In this document: positions 22,761 through 35,335 of the stretch, piece after piece
Position numbering within the stretch: the stretch's first letter is position 1
Layout: each line of letters begins with the position of its first letter
Translations under genes and position numbers: made by a program
Notes under the pieces: generated by a model
The model's input: the letters and a program-made list of their open reading frames with translations, nothing else
Told to the model about the DNA's origin: nothing
Database searches by the model: none
NCBI GenBank assembly: GCA_027627225.1
Contig: CM051034.1
Coordinates: 10,582,761 to 10,646,760 of the forward strand
Reading direction: 5' to 3'
DNA length: 64,000 nt
Source of the DNA: Congeria kusceri
Taxonomy: Eukaryota; Mollusca; Bivalvia; Myida; Dreissenidae

Positions 22761-25122
22761 TTTTTATGCCCCTACCATATATGATGGGGGGCATATATAG
22801 TGTTTATCCTGTCCGTGGGTGCGTACGTATGTATGTAAGTACGTATGTACGTGTGTACGTATGCACGTATGTTCGGATTCTTGTCCGGAAAATAACTTTG
22901 TCCAGCATTTGAGGATTTTCAAATAACTTGGCAGAAATGTTAAGCATAATGAGACAAGAACCAGGACCCTAGGTCCAAGGTCATGGTCACATGTAAAGGT
23001 CAAAGGTCAAATATAAGAATTTAGGCCATAGACCCTGTCCGGAGAATAATTTTGTCCAGCATGGAAGGAATTTCAAATAACTTGGCACAAGTTTTGACAA
23101 TGGGGAGACGGTGTGTCGAGCGCAAAAATCAGGTTGCTAGTTCCAAGGTAAAGGTCACACTTAAAGGTCAAAGGTCAAATATAAGAATTTAAGGCATAGC
23201 CCTGTCCGGAGAATAATTTTGTCCAGTATTAGAGGATTTTAAAATAACTTGGCAGAAATGTTGAGCATAATCAGACGGTGTGTCGCGCGCAAGAACCATG
23301 GCCTTAGGTCCAAGGTAAAAGTCACACTTAAAGGTCAAGGTCAAATGTAAAATTTAAGCCATAGTCCGGAGCATAATTTTGTCCAGCATTGGAGGATTTT
23401 CAAATAACTTGGCAGAAATGTTAAACATGATAAGACGGTGTGTCGCGCACAAGAAGCAGGGCCCTAGGTCCAAGGTCAAGGTCACACTTAAATGTCAAAT
23501 GTCAAACATAAGAATTAAAGCCACAGACCCTGTCCGAAGCCTAATTTTGTCCAGCATGGAAGGAATTTTAAATAACTTGGCACAAGTGTTAAGCATGGTG
23601 AGACGGTGTGTCGTGTGCAAGAACCACGTCCATAGGTCCAAGGTCAGGGTCACACTTAAAGGTCAAACGTCAAATATAAGAATTTTAGCATAAACCCTGT
23701 CGGGAGCATAATTTTGTCCAGCATGGAAGGAATTTCAAATAACTTGGCACAAGTGTTAAGCATGGTGAGACGGTGTGTAGCGCGCAAAAACCAGGTCCCT
23801 AGGTCCAAGGTCAAAGTCACTTAACGGTCAAAGGTCAAATATAAGAATTTATGCCATAGACCCTGTCCGGAGCATAATGTTGTCCTGCATGGAAAGAATT
23901 TCAAATAACTTTGAACAAATGTTAAGGCTGGTGAGATGGTGTGTCGCGTGCAAGAACCATGTCCCTAGGTCCAAGGTCAAGATCATACTTAAAGGTCAAA
24001 TGTCAAATATAACAATTTAAGCATAATTTTGTCCAGCACGGAAGGATTTTCAAATAACTTGGCAGAAGTGATAATCATTATGAGGGGGGTGTCGCGTGCC
24101 AGAGCCAGGTGCCAAGTGGTCCAAGGTCAAGGTCACACTTAAATGTCAAAGGTCAAGTATATGCATAAATGTTAAGATCCATATCCAGGCAATAACTTTG
24201 TCCAGCATTAAAGGATTTTCAAATAACAGAAATGATAACCATTATAAGATGGCGTGTCACGCGCAAGAACTAAGTCCAAGGTCAAGGTCACACTTAAAGG
24301 GCAAAGGTCAAATATAGGAATACAATGGACTCTGTCCAGAGAATAATTTGTCCGGGAAGGAAGAATGTTCAAGTTACTTAACAGAAGTGATAAGCATTAT
24401 GATACGGCATGTGGCGTGCAACAACCAGGTCGTTTGGATCAAGGTCAAGGTCACATTTAAAGGTCAAAGTTCAAATATAGGAGTTTCAGCCAGTTTTTAT
24501 GACTGAAGTTTAATTTTGTCCGGAATAAAAGAATTTTCAAATTACAGAAAGTGATAAGAATTATGAGACCGCATGTGACGTGCAAGAATCTGGTATGTAG
24601 TTGAAAGGTCAAGGTCACTAATCAAGGTCAAAGGTCAAATAATTGTCCAGAGCATAATATTGTTATGAATACGGGGATTTTCTGATAAATTGGCAGAAAT
24701 AATCACCATCACCAGATGGTGTGTCCCATCTAAGAACCTGACTTGTGAAGTTAGTGAATTACTTCCCTTTATTGATGATGGTGCAAAACATAATTCAAAA
24801 ATGATAAAAGGCATTTTGTTGATTCTTCACAGAATGATTTAAAATAGCAAGAGTAAGTGAAGAATACAAGAACCATAACTCATAATTGCCCCGAAACTTT
24901 AATTACTACACTTAAATGCTTTTTGTCAGGACTAAAACTATTGATTGGAAATTTGTTATACCTCGAATTACTTCACAGAATAAGAGAATACATTAGCAGA
25001 AAGTACAATATTAAAGGACAATTCTACCTTTGCAAAATAATTTGTATACATATAGACAAAGCGGCGCCATGTAGAACAAGCTGCATAAGTTGGGGCATCC
25101 GTGTCTGTGGACACATTTGTAG
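22761..25122 (+). mobile_element. Pearl/Helitron-like element A with ~160 bp tandem core
   Basis: The left end is a hairpin, TATGCCCC...GGGGGGCATA, followed by (GTAC/GTAT)n. The core has about 12 degenerate units of ~160 bp with TAATTTTGTCCAGCATGG, CAAATAACTTGGCA, GACGGTGTGTCGCG and GGTCCAAGGTCAAGGTCA. A unique right arm follows, ending GGGGCATCCGTGTCTGTGG ACACATTTGTAG. The terminal stem GTGTC...GGACAC just before xTAG resembles a Helitron 3' end. The layout matches the pearl family described from oysters. It is non-autonomous; every frame in it is repeat-derived. Confidence 0.7.
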
Positions 25123-26079
25123 TATTTTGCTATTTTTTGACGATCGCGCCCGGGTTTTAAAGCTGCAGTCCAAAAATTATATGTTAATAAAAATAAAACT
25201 TTGCAGAAATTGTTTCTAATGGGTATGTTACCGAACAGAATACAAGAACTACGCATTGAAATCTGTGAATTATTAACATTTTGGTAACTTGCTATCGTCT
25301 ATTTTCTGTATGCGATAACTGGCGATGACTCTGGAGTAAACCAGCATGTACATTATAGTATATTCCGTTCGTACAAAGCGCTTTTAAACAAAACAGTATA
25401 AAATGCCTTTCGTAAAGAAGAAACATATTTCGGACGAATAAACACCATAAACGTTCATAAGAACTATTACAAAAATTACGATGTATTGAATTAGATGCCA
25501 ATATAAACGAGTAAGAGAAAACATACTTCAATAAAAGAAAAAAGTCGCCCTCCCTCAATTGATTATATTTTTTTAAGCATATTTATTGCACGTCTTATAA
25601 ATAAGACTACTACTGCTGCTACTTGTGATGATGATGACGATGATAATGATGATGACGACGACTACGAAGACGATAGAAAAAAAAACTATTATTATACAGT
25701 AATGCGGATGAATTTTCGATGAATGTTTGATAAAATAAATATTAAATGCACTATACTCACTTCTGACCAATATCCAGATCAAAGCAACTACTATAAAACG
25801 TTCAGGATGCAAAACAACGTGTGGATCATCAATTAACGACGAACATATAGTTGTTGTGCAAACACATTGTGAGAAACGAAAAGTACAGATCATACTAGGA
25901 ATTTTATCTTTACGCTTTCTAGTGTTTGCATTTATAGCCTGCTGAAGCATTACCTATATTTAGGGTTTGGGAATCCCAATGATTAACACTGCATTTTCAC
26001 TTTCGATTTAGATCGGAAAATGCGACTTGTATTGATTTGATTATGAAGCCGCTCGCTGCCTCGCTTAATTGTCATTCAC
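25123..26079. other. Intergenic with trinucleotide repeats
   Basis: GATGATGATGACGATGATAA-type repeats lie at about 25620-25675. The open frames at 25292-25558 and 25573-25950 have no splice or similarity support. Confidence 0.35.
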
Positions 26080-27278
26080 TTAATACTCCATCAACATCAC
26101 CATCGTCATTATAATTATCATCACCGTTATCATCACTACGATCATTGTCATAGTCATCATCATCATCATTATCAACATAATCATAATAATAATAATCATC
26201 ATCATCCTCTTCTTCTTATTCATCATCATCAACATCACCATCACCCTAATCATCATCATCATGATAATAATGATCATGATAATCATGAGCATCATGATCG
26301 TCATGATCATCATCATTATCATCATCACCATAACCATCTTTTTTATGAACTTCATCCTCTTCCACTTCCTCCGCATCATCAACACAATAGTCAAGCATCA
26401 TCGTGATTAGCACCGATATCATCGTACTAATAATAATTAAAATAATGAATAAAAAAAATCATCATCATCATTATCATTATTAACAACAACTTCGTTATCG
26501 AACGAAGATTTATGTTGAATTGGAACTGGCAGTCCGAACTGCTATTATTTCTGTGAAATGAAAATGACAACTAATATATATATTATTTATGACATATTAG
26601 ACAATAAATGAATGCACGAAGTTCGAAAAGTTGAACATGTATTCATATTATATAAAACGTTATATTTCACAATTTACAAAAGAAATTAAGAACGTGCATA
26701 CTAAATGTCTCTACAATATGTACTTAAGTGAATTATTTATGTACAATTAAAATCGTTGTCTATATTATATAATATGAGTGATCTAAAACACGTGCTTATT
26801 AAAGAATATACCTCCATGAATGTAAAACATCTCACAATCGAGCCTTTTATAAATAAAGAGTTAAGCACAATGATGCTTCTATCTTCACCCCCACCAGGTA
26901 TTGGTCTTTTTCATGTCCACATCACCTACCATCGCCACCACTGCCGCCACCACCGCCGCACCCACCACCGCCTCCACCACCACCGCCTCCACCACCAACG
27001 CCGCCACCGCCACCACCGCCGCCGCCTCCACCACCAACATCGCCGCCACCACCACCACCGCCGCCACCACTACCACCACCGCCTCCACCACCACCGCCGC
27101 CACCACTGCCTCCGCCACCACCACCACAACCACCACCACCACCACCACCACCACCACGCCACCACAACCACCAGCTCCTCCACCACCACCTCCTCCACCA
27201 CCACCGCCTCCACCACCACAGCCTCCACCACCACCACCTCCTCCACCACCACCACCGCCTCCACCACCGCCGCCGCCA

Positions 27279-27309
<31 letters not shown>

Positions 27310-28370
27310 AATCACACCGCCGTCACCACCACCACCGCCGCCACCACCACAGCCTCCACCACCACCACCGTTGCCACCACCACCACCGCCGCCAACACCA
27401 CCGCCTCCACCACCGCCACCACCACCACAACCACCGCCACCACACCACAACCACCGCCACCACCGCCACCACCATCGCCACCACAACCACCAGCTCCTCC
27501 ACCACCACCGCCTCCACCACCACAGCCTCCACCACCACAGCCTCCACCACCACCACCGACGCCACCATCACCACCGCCACCACCACCGCCGCCACAACCG
27601 CCGCCACCACCGCCGCCACCACCACCATCACCGCCGCCACAATCACCACCGCCGCCACCACCACCACCGCCGCCACCACCACAGCCTCCACCACCACCAC
27701 CGCTGCCACCACCACCACTGCCGCCACCGCCACCACCACCACCACCGCCGCCAACACCTCCACCGCCACCACCGCCGCCGCCACCACCGCCGCCACCACC
27801 TCCGCCACCACCGCCTCCACCACCACCACCGCCGCCGCCACCACAGCCTCCACCACCACCACCGCTGCCACCACCACCACTGCCGCCACCGCCACCACCA
27901 CCGCCGCCAACACCACCACCGCCGCCGCCACCACCGCCGCCACCACCGCCGCCACCACCGCCTCCACCACCACCGCCTCCACCATCACCACCGCCGCCGC
28001 CAACACCACCGCCTCCACCGCCGCCGCCACCACCACCGCCTCCACCGCCGCCGCCACCACCGCCACGACCACCGCCTCCACCTCCACCACCACCTCCACC
28101 TCCACCTCCACCACCACCACCGCCGCCCCACCACCGCCACCGCTTCCACCACCACCACCAACGCCACCACCACCGCCACTACCGCCACCGCCGTCTTCAC
28201 CGCCACCACCGCGGCCCCACTGCCACCACTATTTTTTTACCGATGTTAGACATGTAGTGCTCTCTATAACAAGTGCTCGATGTTTTTTGTTTGAAATAAA
28301 AATACATGGCATTGTAAAGCATCACATAGATTTGAAACGACTGGAGTAGCAGCGAAAAATAAAATAACAT
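26040..28370. repeat. Duplicated locus, copy 1 (ATC and CCA/CCG repeats)
   Basis: Its order is CGCTCGCTGCCTCGCTTA, an (ATC)n block (~26085-26345), AT-rich sequence with CAATTTACAAAAGAAATTAA and CATCTCACAATCGAGCCTTT, a CCA/CCG array, then CGATGTTAGACATGTAGTGC and GTAGTGCTCTCTATAACAAG. The same order and flanks recur at 30215-31740, so the whole segment was duplicated and then diverged mainly in array length. Confidence 0.75.
26925..28225. repeat. ~1.3 kb (CCA/CCG/CCT)n trinucleotide array
   Basis: An interrupted CCN array, cytosine-rich on the plus strand. Every frame on both strands is open (His/Arg, Thr/Pro, Gly, Val/Ala, Trp/Arg), which is what a CCN array gives by itself. There is no unique flanking domain and no clear splice site, so I do not call it a gene. 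A remnant of a glycine-rich exon on the minus strand is possible. Confidence 0.85.
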
Positions 28371-28729
28371 AACATTGTATGGCTTTTGTTTGTTTGTTGC
28401 TGTTGTTGTTGTTCTTTACATGACCACTGACATTTTTACAAGCACTTTCTATGGTAGTTAGATTTCGCTCAATAACTCAGTACATAATCATTGTAATACA
28501 TTTTAGACAAATTAACAGCGTGTATATATGTCATTTAAACTGTATGTGTAGCCGCACAACTACAGCACATAATAAAAACGTGGACAACGTAAAATCCTCG
28601 TGGTGACAGTGGTAACTGATAAGAGTACAAATGAGAAAGTAACCATTGCGAGTAATACACCGTTGTGTCTACACGGGTCTAACAGACCTGTGTACTCATT
28701 ATGGATATGCGCTACTTTTCAGCGTAGTC

Positions 28730-28745
28730 TGACGTCAACCAATCC
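28730..28745 (+). promoter_or_regulatory. CRE and CCAAT motifs before the 67-codon gene
   Basis: The full palindrome TGACGTCA at 28730-28737 is followed by ACCAATCC and, within 9 bases, by ATGG. A perfect CRE next to a CCAAT box so close to a start codon suggests that a short 5' UTR or TSS lies here. This is inferred from motifs alone. Confidence 0.35.
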
Positions 28746-29378
28746 ATGGCAGATTACTCATGGACAAAACAATATGGCAGACAATCGGTATGTCATACAT
28801 AAAAACATAGTTTTCAAAATTGTTTGCGTTCGTTTTGCATGACGTTGTAACCGAACATCATTTTTCATTTTAGTATATCTCGCGATCTATTACTGATTTT
28901 TATCTCGTTGAACGTATATCGATTAAATATACTGAATAACCTGTGAACATCCATACATATATTTCGGATATTCGGAAGTGTTGTTTACTATTGAATAAAA
29001 TCCACCAGAAATTTAGTAATGCTTATTTATATATCTTTAAATACAATCTTCTATTATTTTAAATAATTAACAACAAATGATACATTTCAATCTTATGTTA
29101 ATAAAAACCATTATCCTTATTAAAATAATATGAATTGGTCAAACAAACTACAAATAAATAAATAAATGATTAATTTATTGATATTAATAATTAATTTAAA
29201 CTGTTATATTTTTCAGCGTGCAGTTTCCACTGCAAGGCATCAGTACAACAGTAAGAAGATAGAAAGAACAGAAAAAAGCCACAACATGTGTGATACTGAT
29301 CTCTTCCAATTTCACAAGACAAGAAAGTTCATAAACAGAAATTTCGCTGTTCATCTGTGTGATTACTATTGTATCTAG
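28746..29378 (+). CDS. Small two-exon gene, 67 codons, unknown function
   Basis: Exon 1 is 28746-28787: ATG in good context (AATCCATGG) and 14 codons, MADYSWTKQYGRQS, with donor TCG|GTATGT. Exon 2 is 29217-29378 after a strong acceptor (GTTATATTTTTCAG), in the same phase, and gives 53 codons to TAG. It includes RAVSTARHQYNSKKIERTEK and ends VHLCDYYCI. The intron is 429 bp. AATAAA occurs at ~29408, just after the stop, as a polyadenylation signal. The product would be basic, with three Cys near the C-terminus, no signal peptide and no membrane helix. I recognise no family. It could be a short peptide gene or a spliced non-coding RNA whose frame is open by chance. Confidence 0.45.
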
Positions 29379-29424
29379 TGGATTGATCATGAGATTATAA
29401 ATTTTCAAATAAAAAAAACAAACT

Positions 29425-30214
29425 TTCTACAATAAGAATTTTATATCAATAAGTTATAAAATGTGAATATTAACCGTGTGTAGCAAACAAAGCATTAATA
29501 AGGACATCTTACAAACTTTGGAACATACTCCAAGCATGTGTTGTCCTTTTGAAAGGTGAAAGTAAACTTATTCTATGTTTAAAATGATAATTTAATTAAT
29601 TTTATCTGTAGCAATTAAATTTAAATATGTTCAATTATGTAGTACCGATTTGTTTGATGGTGTGCATTGCCTGAGCCTATACTGCATAAAATTATTTCAG
29701 TGAAGATTTTAATGTAGATATTTAACTTTAGGAATATGCCCATTATTTGTATACAGTTGAAATGGTTGATTTGCAAATATATATAAGTAATACTTCACAT
29801 CATGTATACATTTATTATGAAAGTAAACATGTTCAGTCATTAAAATATATTGTATGCAATATAAATTGACAATTGTATTTCACTGATGAACATTTATTGC
29901 ACTTATGTACATTAGCATTGTGTCATTATTAACCAGAAATAGATGTTTTGGTTTAGAAAAGACATAAGAATATATGTGTGAATTAACTGTGTTACTATTT
30001 GTTTGATTTGAAATTATAAATCAAATAAAGGTTTAAACAGTGTAATTAAAATTTGTTAATTATATGTATGGCCAAATAATATCACTTATAAGCTGGCATA
30101 AGTCATATCACTGTAATAAGAGTGACATGTACAGTGTTTCAGCTATAAGTTTCAAGGCATTTTCATGAATTGCATAAATTAATTGTAATTTCCTTTATCT
30201 ATAAGGCATGCCTA
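29425..30214. other. Intergenic, AT-rich, nothing recognised
   Basis: No exon, RNA gene or repeat boundary seen. Confidence 0.4.
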
Positions 30215-31740
30215 CTTTTCCACCTACTCGCTGCCTGGCTTACTAGTTCGTACATTTATTCACTCATTGCATCAATAACGTTTTATCGTCATTATCATAG
30301 TTATCATCGCCAGTATCATCACTAGAATCGTTGTCATACTCATCATTTACCAAGATCGTTATGATTTTCATCATCATCATCATCATTATTATCACCATCA
30401 TCATCATCATTATTATGATCATTCATTAGTATCATTATCATAATCATCATCATCACAATCGTTAATCACATAATCGCCAGCATGATAAATAATCCCCAAT
30501 ATACTAATTATATCATCATTATCATCATCATCATCATCACCACCACCAATATAATCGTCATAATAATAATAATAATGATAATTATAATAATTACCACTCT
30601 GATAATTTTCGCTGCTTCATACTGGTTCCCGATTGAAAACAGTAAATGAAACGGACCGTCAACGATGCCGGACTCAAAATTGTCAAGAGTCCCGCGATAT
30701 TTTCAAAAAAAAAAACCACTTAGATAGCAATTAAAATGAAAAGAAAAAAACGGTGGAAAAGCATACAATAAAAAGAAAATTTGTTGGTTTCGGTACAATA
30801 TAAACTTTGTATTCACTCGTGAAAATATAAATTTATACGATCACTCGTGAATTAAAATCGACATTCTACCGAAACAAACAAATATCTTCTATTTACTATA
30901 TTACCTTAAAGTGACATACCCGCCGCATATGACAAATTAATGCGATGTTTGTTTGTTGAATGCATGTAAAAATAACACAAAGTGGTTATTTTATTTATAT
31001 TATATTTACGACATGTTAAACCATACATGAATGCACACATTATACAAAGCTGAACGTGTTATATTCGTTTTATCAGAAACGTTATATTGCACAATTTACA
31101 AAAGAAATTAAGAACATGTGTACACAATGCCTCTACAATAAGCGCTTCAGTGACTCAGGTTTAGTTCTTTAAATCGTTTTCTATATTATATTACGAGATA
31201 AGGTGCTGATTAAAAAGTCTTTCTGCATTAGTGTAAACATCTCACAATCGAGCCTTTGAACAGTACGGAGTTGAACACATTCCGTCTGCACCACCACCTG
31301 TTATTCCTCTATTTTATATCTTCATCACCTGCCGCCACCACCACCGCCGCCCCCGCCTTAACCACCGCCACTACCTCCACCGCCGCACCACCTCCACCTC
31401 CCCCGCCGCCGCCTCCACCCCCGCCTCCGCCTCCACCCCCGCCTCCACCGCCCCGCCGCCGCCCCCACCGCCGCCGCCGCCATCGCCTCCACCTCCACCC
31501 CCGCCACCACCGCCGCCCACACCGCCGCCGCCTCCTCCACCGCTAGCGCCGCCACCACCACCACCAGCTCCAACAGCCCCGCCACTGCCACCACTTCTAT
31601 ATCCTTTTTCCGATGTTAGACATCTAGTGCTCTCTATAACAAATGCTCGATGTTTTTTTTCTAAAATAAAAATACACGGCTTTGTAAAGCATAGCATAGA
31701 TTTGAAACGGCTTGAGTAATAACGAATTACAGTTTAATTA
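30215..31740. repeat. Duplicated locus, copy 2
   Basis: Same order as 26040-28370: CTCGCTGCCTGGCTTA, an (ATC)n block (30290-30600), CAATTTACAAAAGAAATTAA, CATCTCACAATCGAGCCTTT, a shorter CCN array (31325-31590), then CGATGTTAGACATCTAGTGC. Here the CCN array is only ~270 bp against ~1.3 kb in copy 1. On the minus strand it reads SGGSGGAVGAGGGG, but no flanking coding domain is evident. Confidence 0.75.
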
Positions 31741-33455
31741 AGTATTGCATGTTGTGTGTTTTACACAAATACAGTCCTTATTACAAGTACCTCCTACCTG
31801 TATATGATTTTCTGTCATCGAACGTTGTTTAGAATCGGTTAAGTGCATTTTATACAAACTAACAGTGTAGTTTGTACCGTTTATTTTGATAAAAATAAAA
31901 ATACAGTAAAACTTCATTGTGTTTAATCTAGTATCGTCGATTACCATAACTGCACTGTTTACATTTAACGTGTTTATAAGACGAAACATTAAGTTTGTAA
32001 AAAAATATCACCAACCTGTAAATGCCACCAGCCACATCCTTGATACTAACCCGCTCTTTAACAGTGTAGATTTTTTGCTTTGTATCCGAGGATATCGCGT
32101 GAGGTTATTGCAGCAGAAAAAATGCGAAACTGAAAGTCGTATTTTGGGATCCCAGATATCAGTAATCAAAACGCGTAGAAAAACTGTTTGCGACAAAAGA
32201 AACTAAAAGCATGTGAATTATGAGTGCATTTTTGCTAAAAAGCAAACATTTATGTGAATGAAGTTAGGTATTGAATTTCCAACCTTTAAACTTTATAATG
32301 TGGCTTCTTGTTCAGTGGTATACGACATCATAATACAAACTTATTTGTAAGTAACGAACAAAATATTTCGTTCGAGCTAATTATCTTATGCAAACGGAAT
32401 TATATATATGCCAGTTAACAAGTCAAACTGCAACGGGCCAGAATAACCGATGAAGCGTAGTAGCTAGGAGCACCAATTGTTAGTGCTTCGTAGCCTACTG
32501 AGTCAAAAGTAAGTCATACGATACAAAGATCTATAAATAAACATGTTTATTTATAGATCATTGTACGATGCAAGCGCTCGCTCGATTTTCCATACTTCAG
32601 TTTAAAATAAATAAATTGCAGTCAATTTGTTGTCAAAATATTCAGAATGAGAATTGGTAACAATACAAAACACTTTCGCAACGAGTATTAAATAACCGAT
32701 GTAGCGCATTAATTTGGTGGTCTTCCAGGAAACTCGGGTAAATATTTGGGTTACATACAAGTAAATAGCGAAAGTAGGGGTGTCATTAGTTTAAAATTAC
32801 AGTTTTAATAAATTGACTATTTTAGAAACTGCAATTGTAATAAATCACATGATATACGCATTATATTTACATATTGCATACACAATTTTAATTAATTAAA
32901 ATGTAAGAAAGGGTGAAATTTTGCTGTTTTGAAGAGGGACCCATTCTGAATTTGTCAGATGTGTACTTTTCAAGGAAAATACTCGTGATTAACTAGATAA
33001 TCCGTGTCGAAAAGACGCTTTATATTATTAACTGAGTATTCTGGATCTCTTCATGGATGAATAGTATTGCCGGTTAGGTGCTTGTCATTCGTTTGGCATT
33101 TATTGCTACACTTAAAAACAACTTAAAAAAAAACTGTCAAAAAAAATAAATCCCTACCCTACCTAGCTTTTTTGAGACCGTTGCCCGAATCACACAATTT
33201 TATTTTTTGGGGGTCTTTGTAGGGTGATTGCGAGAGATTGAATCGCGTGACCTACTTTTACTTTGCAGGCCACTAACAATCGATATCCCCAAATTTAAAC
33301 GCTCCATTGGCTATTTCGGCCCGTTCAGGATTAGTCGACATGTTGACTGTTATGCATGTTATTGCATAAAAACAGATATAAAGAACCATATAACAAATAA
33401 TAAATATTAAACAAATATTATAGTGAATCTATACAACACATTCTTTTCGTTGTCA
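31741..33455. other. Intergenic with a 32 bp perfect palindrome
   Basis: The palindrome is 32528-32559, centred on ACATGT with GATCTATAAATAAA arms, and extends imperfectly to ~58 bp. At 33115-33235 TAAATCCCTACCCTACCTA resembles part of the MITE at 34641. No gene supported. Confidence 0.5.
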
Positions 33456-33519
33456 TACTGCTTTTATAAAGGTAAAGCTGCTTTTATAAAGGAAACTGTT
33501 AGATGAATGCATTAAATTA

Positions 33520-33730
33520 AGACTGTTATGCGCAAAGCATGTACGCATTGGATATCTCTCCTTACTTTTCGCAGCACATAAATATGTCAGTCCCCTCTGT
33601 GCTGACCACGGGTCATGTAAACATTTCATTTTCAGTCTTGTTCTATCAAACTCTTCTCCACACAAGTCTAATCCCAGTAATCTCGTATCAACGCTGAATT
33701 TGAAGGGTCCGGTTGATTTATTGCGAGCTA
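33520..33730 (-). CDS. Possible coding exon, unknown protein
   Basis: A minus-strand frame is open from beyond 33730 to a donor at about 33566 (GCGAAAA|GTAAGG). It contains NKSTGPFKFSVDTRLLGLDL and CGEEFDRTRLKMKCLHDPWS, then AQRGLTYLCAAK. Composition is protein-like (mixed charged and hydrophobic, Cys and His) and unlike the AT-rich flanks. The upstream acceptor is uncertain (CGTATAG near 33737). I do not recognise the family, and no neighbouring exon with matching phase was found. Confidence 0.3.
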
Positions 33731-33846
33731 TACGTGTGTGAACTGTACGTGTGTGTGTCTCATACTTTCTTTCCTACGTACTAAGTGATTACACACAGCG
33801 CTCCACAGGTATTGCGGTTAATGCATTTATAATTACAAATGTATCA

Positions 33847-34080
33847 GGGCCCAGTTGCTCAAAACTTTAACGGACAATTAAGCTAACAGCCGTTAACTTT
33901 AAGATGAGGTTTAATTAAATAATAAATGTTAAAATTTGCATTTATTTTAAATGAACTGATATGCTCAAATAATTGTCAAATGCTTCATAAGCGAGATGCT
34001 TGTAATATTAGTTTTATTTACATATAAAGTTAACAGGCCGTTAGCTTAACTGGCCGATAAAGTTTTGAGCAACTGGGCCC
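33847..34080. mobile_element. 234 bp MITE with GGGCCCAGTTGCTCAAAAC ends
   Basis: GGGCCCAGTTGCTCAAAACT at the left is mirrored by AGTTTTGAGCAACTGGGCCC at the right, and the inner sequence is also partly symmetrical (GCTAACAGCCGTTAACTTTA against TAAAGTTAACAGGCCGTTAG). No unambiguous target duplication. Non-coding. Confidence 0.75.
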
Positions 34081-34640
34081 AGATGTTTTGCCTACGAGTG
34101 TGCTTTTATAACATCTAATTAACTGTAGGTTTATATTTATTTAATAACTATATTATATACTATAACTATATATGCATATAGCTATTCATGTATTAATAAT
34201 ATTTTTGCACTAGTAACTGATACACATGGAAGCTATATAAAGATGATAAATATATGTTAAAGAATTATATGTTATATGTTCTCTTAAAACCGCAGTCCAT
34301 AGAATATAATTCAATACATCTTAAATTGGCATTAATTTTTTTTTAACGTAAATGACGTTTATTCGATTGAAAACTGTTTCTTATTTACGAAAGACATTTT
34401 ATAATGTCTATGTTCGAAAACGCTTGGTACGAACGGAAAATACACTAATGTACATACTGATTTACTCCAGAGGCATCACCAGCTTTCGCATACAGATAAT
34501 TTTACGATAACATGCTGCTTTTAAGGTCCAATATGTGATTATAATATGCACTAAATTTAATGAATATGGTTTTAAACATAGGGATTTGCCGGTTTTATAA
34601 TAATACGCTTAAGAAATGTGTTTCTGTTTTCGGTGGTTAA
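34081..34640. other. Intergenic, AT-rich, nothing recognised
   Basis: TATA-rich sequence with no exon or repeat support. Confidence 0.4.
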
Positions 34641-35009
34641 GGCGTAAAAAAAAAAAATACGTTTTTCAGGTTACATGCCCAAAAAAATTGGGTAGGTAGG
34701 TAGGGATTTTTTTTTTACTTTGGTAAATGGTCAACTTTAAGATTGGAAAGCTAAATGAATGTTAAAATATATCGGTATTAACATTAAACACTGTTTTGAA
34801 GTGGATGCTATGAAAACACAACACCTATTTATCCCAAAAAACATTTAATTATTGGTAAAAGGTAAATACCCCCCCCCCCCCACACACACACACACACAAA
34901 ATAATAATAAAAAATAAATAAAATCTGACAACCCCAATAAAATGTTCTAGGGTCGGGGCATATTTTTAGGATAGGTCGGATAACCTGAAACAAACACGTT
35001 TTTTACGCC
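34641..35009. mobile_element. PIF/Harbinger-like MITE with TAA target duplication
   Basis: GGCGTAAAAAA...ACGTTTTTCAGGTTA at the left is mirrored by TAACCTGAAACAAACACGT...TTTTTTACGCC at the right. TAA flanks both ends, the 3 bp target typical of PIF/Harbinger. The interior has GGGTAGGTAGGG, a C-run next to (CA)n, and GGGTCGGGGCATATTTTTAG. Non-coding. Confidence 0.65.
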
Positions 35010-35089
35010 TAAATGAAAAGTACATCCCGAAGCTAAAAACTATTTAATTGTTCGTAAGAAAGTCTACATAATACATTTATGTTTTTAAA

Positions 35090-35335
35090 CGACGAACACT
35101 ATTGCAGTTCTATATAATAAAAATAAGAAATATTTTTCGATTTTGAGTTGTTTATCTGTAAATAAACGACGATTCTGAGTTCTCATGCACAGGAATAAAA
35201 CCTCGAGGGCGTTTAAGATACACGCAACAGATCGAAAAATCGTTGTTTATTTGCAGGTAAACAGCGATAAAGCGAAAATTATTTCGATTCTAAGATGACC
35301 GGACAATCTATTCTGCAATTACAATGCAAACTATA
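35090..35335. repeat. Imperfect inverted repeat
   Basis: TTGTTTATCTGTAAATAAAC plus GACGATT at ~35148 is mirrored by AATCGTTGTTTATTTGCAGG TAAACA at ~35242, with weaker outward symmetry (CGATTTTGAG against GAAAATTATTTCG). This is probably an old MITE. A similar word, GTTTATTGGCCGATAAACAA, is at ~1022. Confidence 0.45.

Noticed and set aside
22764..24317. Regularly spaced repeats considered as a CRISPR array (also 49.2-50.1 kb)
   Set aside because: Units are ~160 bp, degenerate and contiguous with no spacers, in a eukaryotic genome. They are tandem cores of mobile elements.
26756..28249. 497-codon plus-strand frame rich in His/Arg, and matching Thr/Pro, Gly and Val/Ala frames
   Set aside because: All frames across a CCN array are open by composition. 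The non-repetitive lead of ~45 codons has no domain, and the same locus elsewhere has a different array length and frame.
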